In this document: positions 1 through 8,537 of the stretch, in pieces
How the letters are laid out: each line of letters opens with the position of its first letter
How positions within the stretch are numbered: the first letter of the stretch is position 1
Origin: Arsenophonus sp046530735
GTDB taxonomy: Bacteria > Pseudomonadota > Gammaproteobacteria > Enterobacterales > Enterobacteriaceae
Length of the DNA: 13,377 nt
NCBI GenBank assembly: GCA_046530735.1
Contig: JBHEQV010000026.1
Coordinates: 1 to 13,377 of the forward strand
Reading direction: 5' to 3'
Notes under the pieces: model-generated
The model's input: the letters and a program-made list of their open reading frames with translations, nothing else
Databases searched by the model: none
What the model was told of the DNA's origin: nothing
Made by a program: the position numbers and the translations under genes

Positions 1-362
1 AAACACAAGCTTACTTAGATACTTTAATCTCAACATCCTCAATATCGTCTGCATATAAGCTCAGTGTAGAAAATAACCATTACGGACAGCAGCTTTCCAC
101 CCGTTAATAACGCAGCGTTTAGAATTTTCGCAGCATGGATCTTCAAGTTCAGCATCAACAGTAGTGCCTATCAACTATCTTGCACTATTACGGATGCCTT
201 TATGTAAAAGGGAATACAGGTATAATATCTTATTTTGAAGATTACCTCTAGATAGACTTTTCATGGAATATCATCTCTCTATTGTTGATATCATCCACAA
301 AATCAATCATCAGGATATAGCACTATCTCCAAATTTCTATACACCAGAAGTGAGTATAACTC
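1..362 (-). mobile_element. IS256-family element, 5' part, decayed (copy 1)
   Basis: This is the start of a transposase gene of the IS256 (mutator) family, read on the minus strand and running off the left edge of the window. Translation gives remnants such as KAAVRNGY followed by LRMLRLKYLSK, which line up with the family's N-terminal block (VVRNGYLP, then a GD-EIKVPKVR-like stretch), and with the same block in the copy at 5330-6734. The outer 5' end is at 335-362, a 28-base terminal inverted repeat related to those of the other copies. Stop codons interrupt the frame (for example after GIRNSAR), so it is dead. The family assignment rests on the better preserved copies. The 3' half lies outside the window. 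Confidence 0.72.
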
Positions 363-751
363 CATACTAATTATCAGGTTCCTATTCAGTTAGGTGCGTT
401 TCGTTATGACAAAGATGTTCAATAATAGAGGATGTAAACTAATAGATTGTTGAAAATAATTTTCAATCTTTATTGGCACCACGAAACAAAAATAAATAAA
501 AATCTAAATTAATTTTTGATGCTAAAAATGCTACTTTGTAGAAAACATCCGATATTAACCCCATAATTTAGAAGTCCATTTTTTTAAATAAAGTCATTAC
601 TTTCGTATCAACATTGGAATAACATTTCATCAAAATAAAAATCTGCTGCATTTAAAATTCTGCAAAGAAAAGAGGGGGAGAAGTAAAATAAATATCTTAT
701 TAAGATTAATACCAGAAATAAACCAAATTGAGTTATTTTTGTGTATTAATT
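363..751. other. Gene-free AT-rich stretch upstream of the partition locus
   Basis: I see no gene in this stretch of about 390 bases between the IS256 end and the partition promoter. It holds A/T runs, and the string AAAATAAAAATC at about 636-647 recurs inside the dyad at about 787-798. In R1-type partition systems the centromere (parC) lies directly upstream of parM, so this is where remnants of it would be expected, but I could not find a convincing array of direct repeats. Confidence 0.4.
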
Positions 752-802
752 TTGACTTTTTCATTTTTGAGTATATATTGATTTTAAAATAAAAATCAAT
801 AT
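752..802 (+). promoter_or_regulatory. Candidate parMR promoter with overlapping dyad (operator or centromere-like)
   Basis: A TTGACT box at 752-757 and a TATATT box at 774-779 are separated by 16 bases, a sigma-70-like promoter pointing at the parM start at 814. The -10 box overlaps a perfect inverted repeat: an 11-base arm ATATTGATTTT at 775-785 and its complement at 792-802, separated by 6 bases. In R1-type loci ParR binds the promoter/centromere region and represses the operon, so an operator role is reasonable. That role is inferred from position; the repeat itself is seen directly. In such AT-rich DNA some chance symmetry is expected. Confidence 0.45.
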
Positions 803-813
803 AAATGATCTTT

Positions 814-1777
814 ATGGAAAAGATATTTTGTGATGATGACTCTACTTTTTGTGAAGTTGGCTTATGCTGATGAGCAAAAAAGTTAGTGAGAAAATAACAG
901 AAACTTTATTTTTGTCAGGAAACTGAAATTTTGCTTTTGTGTAAAACATTTATAATTATAAGATAAATAGCAAACCCTATTCTTTTAACGAGATGTGGTC
1001 AATAACGCTAACTAAACCACAACGGCTAATTATCAATAGAGTGATAAAATTTGCTATCTGTTCATCATGCTTTACTGAATACTGATTTTAACCCACAATA
1101 AAATTGAATTATAGTTAATATTACCTATATGCAAATCATTTAATGAATAACTTCAAAAGAATATAAAAATATAGAAAAGAAAAATATTCTTATTATAAGA
1201 AAAATAAAAATTTCATGATAGAGATAGTTACAGAGATACCTTAAAAATAAAGAAAATCACGTTAGTCCTGAGAGTTTTTAATAGCTTTATATAAAGGTTT
1301 GATATGATCATATTAATGATTTTGAATCGTTTCTTATTGTTGATTTGACTGGAACTACGTTAGATTGTGGTGTTATTTTAGAAAAATTCAAACAATTAAT
1401 GTGTGTTATTGATAACTGTTAATAGGTGTTTCTTCCATTATTAAAAATAATATAGAAAATAGTTAAATCAAATATGAATCTTCAGTTCGCTAGTAAATTG
1501 AGATCAGTAAAAATTAATAGGATAAAATCAGAAACTAAAGATACTATAAATAATTTATCTGTATTAATTTTTTTCTAAACTAAAATATTTAATAAATTTT
1601 AGCGAATTTATCCCATCAGTATAGGTGGCCTTGGGTCGCATTCACCATACTCATCTTTAATTAAAGATTAAATTGTTAAAAATTTTTTAATATTTAAATA
1701 ATAAAATATATCAACTTACTGATTTGCAATTTGCCTTGGTTAAATCAATTGCTGGTATGATTTTAGAGGAGAATTAA
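814..1777 (+). pseudogene. parM: Plasmid segregation actin-like ATPase ParM (StbA), pseudogene
   Basis: ParM/StbA forms actin-like filaments that push plasmid copies apart, with ParR linking filament ends to the centromere. The 964-base span matches a family length of about 320 residues. The N-terminus MEKIFCDDDST matches the family's phosphate-1 loop (DDGST, here with Gly changed to Asp). At 1321-1380 the frame reads FLIVDLTGTTLDCGV, matching the phosphate-2 region (IIDLGGTTLD). ISIGGLGS at about 1615-1638 matches the nucleotide-binding VIGGGA region, and the C-terminus reads LTDLQFALVKS then LEEN. Many stops and several frame changes (frame 1 to 3 to 2, then 1 and 2) break the gene. Its stop at 1775-1777 touches the parR start, the usual operon arrangement. 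The assignment depends on ordered motif matches across frames and on the ParR-like gene next door. Confidence 0.83.
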
Positions 1778-2104
1778 ATGAGTGCTAAAAGAAAGAAAAT
1801 CATTCTACACATTCATCCAGATTCTTTTATGGAGGATAAATTTGCAGATGAAATTCTTGATCAACAGTTAATCAAAAAAGGGGATTTTCTGAGAAAATGT
1901 TTCTTATCAGGCTTGGCTTTACATTTAGCTGACCATCGATTACTAAATATGATCTCATGTTTATTGGATGAAAATTTTAATCTCGAACAATTGAATAAAG
2001 TTTTGGCTTTGATATCAAAGCCAAATAACACCATAAAAAAAGAAAATATTTCAGAAGAAAAAAAAATTTTAGATGAAATCAAAAATAATTTTTTGTTGGG
2101 ATAA
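1778..2104 (+). CDS. parR: ParR/StbB-type plasmid partition DNA-binding protein, intact
   Basis: The gene encodes 108 residues and has a strong ribosome site, AGAGGAG, at about 1765-1771, which lies inside the last codons of parM. The ATG follows the parM stop with no gap. The N-terminus (KRKKIILHIHPD, residues 4-15) followed by helices (about residues 25-50, with FLRKCFLSGLALH) fits the ribbon-helix-helix fold of ParR, and the spacing resembles R1 ParR (KRRTIAFKLNPD, then LNRAALTAGLALY). The C-terminal third is lysine- and glutamate-rich, as in relatives that contact ParM. ParR binds centromere repeats, caps the ParM filament and represses the operon. It is the only complete-looking gene in the window, which is odd beside a destroyed parM. 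It could be selected, recently orphaned, or spared by chance. Family call: fairly sure; function today: unknown. Confidence 0.82.
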   Translation: MSAKRKKIILHIHPDSFMEDKFADEILDQQLIKKGDFLRKCFLSGLALHLADHRLLNMISCLLDENFNLEQLNKVLALISKPNNTIKKENISEEKKILDEIKNNFLLG

Positions 2105-2172
2105 TAAAGTAAAAAATTGAGTAAAAGTGTTGTCGTTAATTATGACTTCGCTTATATTTTCATATGGGGGTG

Positions 2173-3481
2173 GGATTGTCCTGATTTTTGATATATGGAG
2201 TTTAGGAAATGTTGTAATATCCTGCTAATTCATTTCATGAATGATCACAACATAGAGAGATATATGCCATGAAAAGTCTACCCTACAAGTATCTATCAAA
2301 CTAGATACTACCTTGATTCCTTGCATAAATTGATCTGTAATGTTTATCTGTCACAGCGATTCATAGAGATTAATATTGGTGATTTTGAGATTAAAATAGC
2401 TAAATTTCAGTGATAACGCGCCGGAAATAAGAATATGCTTCAACAGCTCCCCCTTCCTTTCTATCACCTTATCTAGGTTCTGCAAAACAGCGAAGAGTTA
2501 CTGATATCCATGTAAATATGAGAGTATACCACACCAGTCATTTTTCACTAAACTTTCGAGCAATTCTCGATGAGAATTACATGATATTTTTGCCAGAGGC
2601 ACTCCATATTAACAGATTGAAATAGCAATGTCTTGAAGAACATTAGTAATGGTGTTCTGCGTGATTTAGAAATACGCATTACGTTTATTTCTGAGTCTAT
2701 GAATATGCCTCCGTCCTGTCATGGACGGTAATCACCTTTACCTTCTGCTTATTATTAGCAGCATTGTGCATGGACATAAGGAAGCTCATTGTGCTAGAAG
2801 ATGCTTATCGAGAGTCAGAAATAAACTGTGGTTAACTCCTCAATGTCTTTGAGCACATGACTTAACTATATTTCTCAGGGTTGTTACAGAAAACTCTGCC
2901 ATTGATTTTTAAAATGCAATAGCAAAGATATTCCCATGGGCGCAGCACCACCATTAATTACACAAAATAGCTAATGTGCTGGCGCTTTAATTTTTAAAGG
3001 TATTAAATTAAAAGTTAAGGATAAGCTGCAATGGGTGAAATGGGGAGAGGTCCCTCTGGCTAACAGAAAATTGCGATGCAACTAATAAAACCCTTAATGT
3101 TTTATTGGCAAGGTTCTTTCAGTGTATTATCCGCGATTAGGATGTTAGAGAATAATCAAAAAGAAAACTGCTGACGTTCTATTCCCCTTCCTGTCAGCAA
3201 ACTGGGCGCATCCAATAAAAACGAGAAATCTGATTGTGGAATCGAGTTTTTTTGACAGTGAGGTTATTAATCTAACGCACGAAAGGCTGTAGTTCAAAAA
3301 CAACCTCTTCAATTGTACTTAAGTTGTTCCATTCTACTCAAAAAAGCTGGAACCAGCTAATGAAATTTTAACCTTGACCATGGATGGAACAATGCCAATT
3401 TAAGAATAGAAAACAGATTCACCAAGTATCAGAGTGAAACGTAACCTTACCAGCGCCATACACTAGATTTGCTGATAACTC
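2173..3481 (+). mobile_element. IS256-family element, full span, decayed (copy A)
   Basis: Both ends carry related 28-base inverted repeats (2173-2200 and 3454-3481), giving 1309 bases. The transposase remnant starts near the ATG at 2237. Recognisable blocks in order are an EINIGDFEIKI stretch near 2370, LVLEDAYRES near 2800 (family: ELVALDDGYRES), LHKIANVLAL near 2960 (HKTANVLNAL), and near 3280-3360 RTKGCSSKTT followed by STQKSWNQL. The last is the C-terminal signature of this IS256 subgroup (TKGCLSSKTT, then AQKSWNRL). Stops and frameshifts are frequent, and the glutamate of the NPIES block is not recoverable, so the element is dead. No matching target duplication is visible at the two ends. 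It separates the partition locus from dacC. Confidence 0.8.
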
Positions 3482-3609
3482 TTAGTAGATAAAACATAGA
3501 GATATTCTTTAAGTTTTTTAGTTAACTTTAATCGTTATAAGCTATTTATAGTAGCATGTTTGATATATTTAATCAAAAAGCTGGCAGATCAATAATTAGA
3601 AAGACCTAG

Positions 3610-4774
3610 ATGAAAAAATTAATCATTTTACGTGTAAATTAAGAGTCTATTATTTATTTTTCTTTTCTTGATAAAATTTATGCTGATAAATTACAGGTTA
3701 TGCTGCAACTTGATGTAAAAGCTTATGCGCTAATGGATTAGCATAGCGGTAAAGTTATAAGATCTAATAATCCAGATTAACGTTTAAATCATGCTAGTTT
3801 AACAGAAATTATGACTAGCTATGTAGTGGGTTAAGTAATTAAAGCGAGTAAAATTAGCGTTAATGATTTTATCTTCGTTGAAGAAGATGCTTTGGTAATT
3901 GGTAATCCTGTTTTGAAAGGATCTTTTTAATGTTTTAAAACCAAAAGATCTGGTTTCAGTGCTGAATTTAAATCGTGGTATTGTCATTCAATCTAATAAT
4001 GATGTTTGTATTGTATTGACGGATTACGTGGCATGTAGTTAAACTGTTTTTGTTGATCTAAAAAACCAGTATATTACTTCACTAGAATTAAAAATACCAA
4101 TTTTAAAACCGTATGCGACTTAGATTTAGAAGGTCAATTTAGCACTGCTAATGATATAGTGGTATTAGTAAAGGCATTAATTAGAGATGTACTTGATGAA
4201 TAATTCTTACATATCGAAAAAGTGGTTTTACACTAAAATTAAGCAATTTAATCGCCATCGTTTATTGTATAGCAAATACTTATAGGTGGATTTGGTTAAA
4301 CAAGATCAGACAAGCATGACTTCCTATAATCTTATTATATCAGCAACGAATTGCAAGATGCGATTGATTCTTGTTGTGTTTAGCGCATCGAATGATCACA
4401 TTAGTTTTACCAAAAGTAAAAAGCTGGTAAATTGGAGAATTTCATTTTTATAGCATGATTATTAATATAGCGGCATATAAATCATTTACTACTGAAAAGA
4501 TAAGGTAGTCAGTCTACGGTTTTATTAGAAACTGAAAAAGATGTAGTGATAACTATCTTGAAAGGAAGAGAATAAAACCTAAAAGCGACTTATAGCCTGA
4601 ACTAAGATTATCTCAAAGCGTCATTAAGCAAAAATCAGGTGGAGGGACTATTAATTCTTTTTAAACGATCAGTTGATTAATAATCATTCGCTTGTAGTAA
4701 AATAAGCAATAGAGAAAGAAGCATTCTTGAATCGATTATGGGACTATATCGATCACTATTGCTGCGGTTATTAG
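3610..4774 (+). pseudogene. dacC: D-alanyl-D-alanine carboxypeptidase DacC (PBP6 type), pseudogene
   Basis: DacC is a periplasmic, membrane-anchored low-mass penicillin-binding protein that removes the terminal D-Ala from peptidoglycan stems. The remnant starts at ATG 3610 with MKKLIIL, a broken signal peptide, then AYALMD-stop-HSGKVI. The catalytic block HASLTEIMTSYVVG (about 3790-3831) corresponds to SLTKIMTSYVVG: the SxxK lysine is now glutamate. SxN survives as SNN within VIQSNNDVC (about 3990). KTGTT is ruined to KQDQT (about 4297). Later pieces include NLIISATNCKMRLILVVF and a final LNRLWDYIDHY. It resembles DacC more than DacA (SYVVGQALKAD-like and VSVADLNKG-like stretches). Its 1165 bases are close to the full gene (about 400 codons), so decay is by point changes and small indels, not large deletion. 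Confidence 0.9.
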
Positions 4775-4803
4775 CAGGCATTATTTAGTTAAATAACTCA
4801 TTA

Positions 4804-4833
4804 AATTATAAAAACCCGCGTGTTTTTATAATT
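4804..4833 (+). terminator. Hairpin after dacC, possible terminator
   Basis: A perfect 12-base stem (4804-4815 with 4822-4833) encloses the loop CCGCGT, 30 bases after the dacC stop. The stem is almost all A/T, with the right arm rich in T. It looks like the eroded remains of a GC-cored rho-independent terminator whose core has become the loop. Its position suits dacC; whether it still works is doubtful. Confidence 0.55.
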
Positions 4834-4980
4834 AATTTTATTAAAATAAATAAAGTGTTAATTAATTAAATTAGCTTTATATTCAATTAATAGTTAAAAA
4901 ATAATTCAAACATAATATTATTTATCCATTATAAATTTATTTTATGTTTACAAACAAACTTAATTGCAACATTAAATTAA
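4834..4980. other. AT-only spacer
   Basis: This is nearly pure A/T sequence between the dacC hairpin and the IS481 fragment. I see no gene or strong signal in it. Confidence 0.5.
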
Positions 4981-5329
4981 TTAACATAGCTCAATCGTAT
5001 GGCTAAGTTGATGTTTTATAAAAAGATCATACATAAACGGATGAATTCTATTTTCGATGCTTGAATGTTTTTGCAGACAAAAAGCAGTCTGTAAAATCTT
5101 TATCATTCTCTGTAAGTACTCTGTGAATAGCCATAGGTATGCAGGATTAAGATAACGTAAGAAAGATCGAGGATTACTGGCCATTTTGACTTTTTATAAA
5201 GACAGATAAAAATCATAGAGAGTAGGCGAGATTTATGTCTACGAAAAGATAACGTTATGAATTTTTGTTTGGTATTTGCGGAAGATATTTATATCTACGT
5301 GCAGATAAGCAGTCGAGTAGCTTTTAAAC
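4981..5329 (-). mobile_element. IS481-family transposase fragment, internal part
   Basis: Read on the minus strand from 5329, the translation starts with FKSYSTAYLHVDI, matching the start of the DDE catalytic domain in IS481 transposases (FKDYKPG, then HIDIKYLPQMP); the first catalytic Asp is still present. From 5184 a 67-codon open stretch runs MASNPRSFLRYLNPAY then LFIKHQLS, matching the family's ASNARRFLRDLNRAC and LDIEHRLT regions. The N-terminal helix-turn-helix half and everything after about residue 240 are missing. The right edge abuts the IS256 copy exactly at its terminal repeat. The open stretch is a fragment of this transposase, not an independent gene. Confidence 0.78.
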
Positions 5330-6734
5330 GAGTTATTAGGAAATCTTGTGTATAACGATCAGGCTAAGTTTCACTCTAATGTTCCGTAAACCTATTTTCA
5401 TCATTAAATTTAATGTTCTTTATATCAAAGAGTTAGCAGATTTAATTCCCTTAGCTTGTTCCAGCTTTCCTTAGCAGAATATAGAAAATTAAATAACCAT
5501 TGAAAGGGTTCTTTTCTCGAATCACAGTGCTTCATCCGTAGTTTTATAAGCTCCCCTGTCGCAAAAGTTAATTCAATTAGATTAATCCTTCTTATTTACA
5601 CCGCAGTGCACTGACGGGAAGTTGTGAATGACAGCAGTTTTTTTGATTATTCTAAAACATCCTCATCGCTAGATGATAAACTGAAAACCTTACCAATAAA
5701 AAAATCAAAAGCTTTATGATCAGCATCACGGCTCTTTGATATCTAAATCTTCCAGTAGCTCACCATTAACTTTCAGTTTCATACCTTTAGAAAGTAAAGC
5801 GCAAGCACATTAGCTGTTTATTTTATATGTTAAACAGCATTTTATGCTGCATACTAACGAATATCTTTACTATTGCATTTCAAAAAACAAGGTATTTCAT
5901 CTCTCCTATAGCAAGGTTAGAAGATATAGTTAAGTAATGCGCTCGAAATCCATTTAGAAGTTCGGTTTAGTTCGCTTCTAACTCTTGATAAGCATCATCG
6001 AGCGAAACAAGATCATTACATCCATGATCAGTAACGTCAATTATAATTAGTAGGCAAAGACGATCAACTTGTGGCTGACAGGAGAAAGGTATATGACATC
6101 GCCAAGAAATAAACGTAACGCATATCCTTTAAATAATGCAGGAACCCATTACCAATGCTCTTCAAGGCATTAATGTTTTGATCTGCTGATTGGGGGGGTA
6201 CTGGCAGAGAAATCATGCAATTACATCAAGAAAATCCCTAGAGCTTCGTAAAAATCACCGGGTGGATAATGCTTCGCATATACAGGCCATAGTAGCAGCT
6301 CTTAGCCGCTCTTACATACTTTAGATAAGATAGTAGGCAAGGAGCTTTATAAGCATATTCCGTTTCTGCTACGATTCCTGACCTTTAGCATTTTAATTTA
6401 AAGATCACTAAACCACAGTCTGTATATGATTTGTTGTATAGAAAATAACCGTTATGGATAACAACATAACCCCCATTTACAAGACCGTTTAGCATATTAC
6501 TGAAGCATGGCGTTTAAGATCACAACCTCAACAGCAGTGCTATCAGCTTCCTGTCACTATTATAAAATTAGTTAATGCAAAAGTAACACAGGTAAATATC
6601 TGGTTTCATGGATACCCCTTAAGGTAGATTTTTATAACATATCATTTTCTCTGTTGTTGACATCATTAATAAAATCAATCAGAAAGATACGTCAGCATTT
6701 CAAAAACTCCATACACTAAAAATAAGTATAACTT
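5330..6734 (-). mobile_element. IS256-family element, full span, best preserved copy (copy B)
   Basis: The element is 1405 bases with terminal repeats at 5330-5357 and 6707-6734. The transposase reads right to left from near 6664. Blocks in order are VVIHNGYFL (family VVRNGYLP), IKMLKVRNRSRNGIC, PPGDFYEALGIFL, MRYVYF near 6125, a clean stretch RLCLLIIIDVTDHGCNDLVS then LDDAYQELEAN near 6000-6060, LLSKGMKLKVNGEL, LIELTFAT and AKESWNKLRELN near 5470. Of the DDE residues the first Asp (WADG) is lost, the second (GDG) is GEM, and the Glu of the NPIES block remains. It is flanked on both sides by IS481 fragments pointing away from it. This copy supports the family call for all the others. Confidence 0.83.
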
Positions 6735-7461
6735 TCTACTGCTTACTGGAAGTCGTGTATGAATTCTTAAACCCAGTAAGTATTTTGATCTAGTCAGATC
6801 GCTGTTTATGCAGTCCTGAAGTAGGAGTTTGCATGAAATTAGGTGAAGGATCGAAGTCAAAATCATAAAACTTTTAAAAGCTATAAGGCTGCTTATCTAA
6901 ACATAAATATGAAACATCTTTATAAAATGCCAAATAAAATTTCACAACGTTATCTTTTTATAGGTGTATATAGATCGCGCCACTCAATAAATTTTATTCG
7001 TCTTTAATAAGGCCAAGATCTCAGCTTATGCTTGATATTTCTTGCGTGATCTTAATCGAATATGTTCCAATGAATATCCATCGGATACTTATAAATAATG
7101 ATAAAAAATTTATAGATCGCTTTTTTTATCTGTAAAAACGTTTAGCCATCAAAAAACAGGAATTTAACCGTTTGTATAGAGAGCTTGATTATAATACCAG
7201 CTTAAGCTTGTTGAACCATCCTCAAACGAGTGGAATGGGTAGACGATTTAATCTTCACATAGAAGATATGTTGTAAAACCATAACTTCAATTCTAGTTAA
7301 GAGCTTGAGCTCACTTAATATTGATATATTTTGCTGTATAATCAGAAATTACTCAATTACTATTGGATAATAAAACTGCACTGCAGTTTATGAAAGATTA
7401 CTTTAAAGTTAAACCTAAATTATTCAAAAAGATATACTACCTTCCTGTAAATAACAACTAA
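6735..7461 (+). mobile_element. IS481-family transposase, 5'-truncated and decayed
   Basis: The coding remnant begins directly at the IS256 end with LLEVVYEFLNPVS then SDRCLCSPEVGV, matching IS481 (DDLLAVTREFLNPSVSRSGLDRCLRRHGV). It continues with AYLNINMKHLYKMPNKISQRYLFIGV, INNDKKFIDRFF, LNHPQTSGMGRRFNLHIEDML and, after a frameshift near 7350, LLDNKTALQFMKDYFKVKPKLFKK and YYLPVNNN, ending at TAA 7459-7461. All three DDE positions have changed: Asp to Asn in NINMKHL, Asp to Asn in INNDKKF, and Glu to Arg in GMGRRFN. The first 70 or so residues are missing, cut where the IS256 copy lies. The end is only 14 bases from the amiD stop, so the IS settled just beyond amiD's 3' end. Confidence 0.85.
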
Positions 7462-7475
7462 CCACTCTAATTTGT

Positions 7476-8304
7476 CTATTTCACAACTAACGCACGGATA
7501 ATTGCTTCTGTTTCAGAATCCTCATTACCACTTATATCAGATTAGCGGAAATAAAGCTGAAATGCACTAATCGTTTTTTTATGTTTCCTCATTAAGTTCA
7601 CCTGATTGTGGAATTTTGTTATAACCATATTTTTGTAAATATTTTTGAATAACTGATACCCTATCCGGCGCATAGGTTGATCGCTATGCCAGATATTTTT
7701 TAACAGTTATTTCATCTGGCTAAGCTCCTAATGCCAATCTCACCTAAACATTTCCATTGGAAAAGTTTACCTAGATCATGCTTTATTAACAGAGCAACAT
7801 CGCTATGTGCTAAGACATTAGCTGAGGTAATGTTATATCTTTTTGTGATATCTTTAGCTAAAATAATGATAGCAGAAATTTGTTGTTCATTAAAATGAAC
7901 CAGATCTTATCAACAAGCATATCTTCAGTAAATTCTTTATTAACTATTTCGATACCAACAGAGCTATCATTAAGATTCAGCCTACCGTTCCAATTACTTA
8001 ATCCTGCATTCCATGCTATTTTATTCTCAGGAACCAGATTAAATATTATAGGTTTGCTATTTTTTATTTTTGGTATTTCTGTAATAAGATAATGAGCACT
8101 TACTTTAGCTTGAGTTAAAATTTGCAATGAGCGAGAATCATTTATTACTGCCGTGTAATGAAATATTAAAAATTTAACTAGATCATCTTGGCTTATAAAT
8201 GAAAAAGATTTATTGATATAATAATTAGCTCTATCAACGATAGGAGCTTTAGATGAACAGCCTACTGTTATTAGCACCAATAACATCACAAATAACTTTC
8301 GCAT
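7476..8304 (-). pseudogene. amiD: N-acetylmuramoyl-L-alanine amidase AmiD, frameshifted
   Basis: AmiD is an outer-membrane lipoprotein, a zinc amidase that cuts between N-acetylmuramic (or anhydro-MurNAc) acid and L-Ala. I chose the start at 8304 (MRKLFVMLLVLITVGCSS), which gives a normal signal with a lipobox-like TVGC; an in-frame ATG at 8316 is possible. The domain matches AmiD throughout: LIFHYTAV (zinc His at residue 49), KVSAHYL, LNDSSVGIEIVNK (catalytic Glu). One frameshift near 7895-7903 follows; the other frame then gives HFNEQQISAIIILAKDIT and NVLAHSDVALLIKHD, carrying the remaining zinc His and Asp. The C-terminal peptidoglycan-binding domain survives in pieces with stops (LMRKHKKTISAFQLYFR near 7560). 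The 829-base span equals 276 codons, the length of E. coli AmiD. No other break is evident before the GEIGI region. Confidence 0.93.
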
Positions 8305-8316
8305 AACTATATCCAT

Positions 8317-8537
8317 ATAAGGTATTTAATACTTCATTACAAAAGCATTACTTTTCATATACCTCTACTTCATTTACCTAAATAACTTAAGTCAAAAAAA
8401 TTGATTATATATTTAGTTTTTAGTACCAGTAGCTTATTCATATCTCTATTTTAATTTAAAAGAATAAACTATTTATAATGTCTCAGTTTATTGCATAATT
8501 TATTGTTTTTTATTATTACTATATGTCTTAGCAATAA
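8317..8537. other. Upstream region of amiD, with an inverted repeat
   Basis: No gene is visible here. The region would hold the amiD promoter on the minus strand; I could not pick one reliably in such AT-rich DNA. An 8-base inverted repeat, AATAAACT at 8463-8470 and its complement at 8485-8492, could be a hairpin. The next IS256 copy begins at 8538. Confidence 0.4.

Noticed and set aside
363..813. Possible parC direct-repeat array
   Set aside because: A/T-rich short strings recur, but no regular tandem array could be seen; only the dyad was kept.
1861..2082. 73-codon minus-strand frame opposite parR
   Set aside because: It is a shadow of the intact parR frame.
3799..3987. 62-codon minus-strand frame
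   Set aside because: It is antisense to the dacC remnant, whose plus-strand motifs are clear.
6675..6866. 63-codon minus-strand frame across the IS256-IS481 junction
   Set aside because: It starts antisense to the IS481 fragment and crosses into the IS256 end; chance frame.
7880..8092. 70-codon plus-strand frame, hydrophobic
   Set aside because: It is antisense to amiD, and the minus-strand match is decisive.
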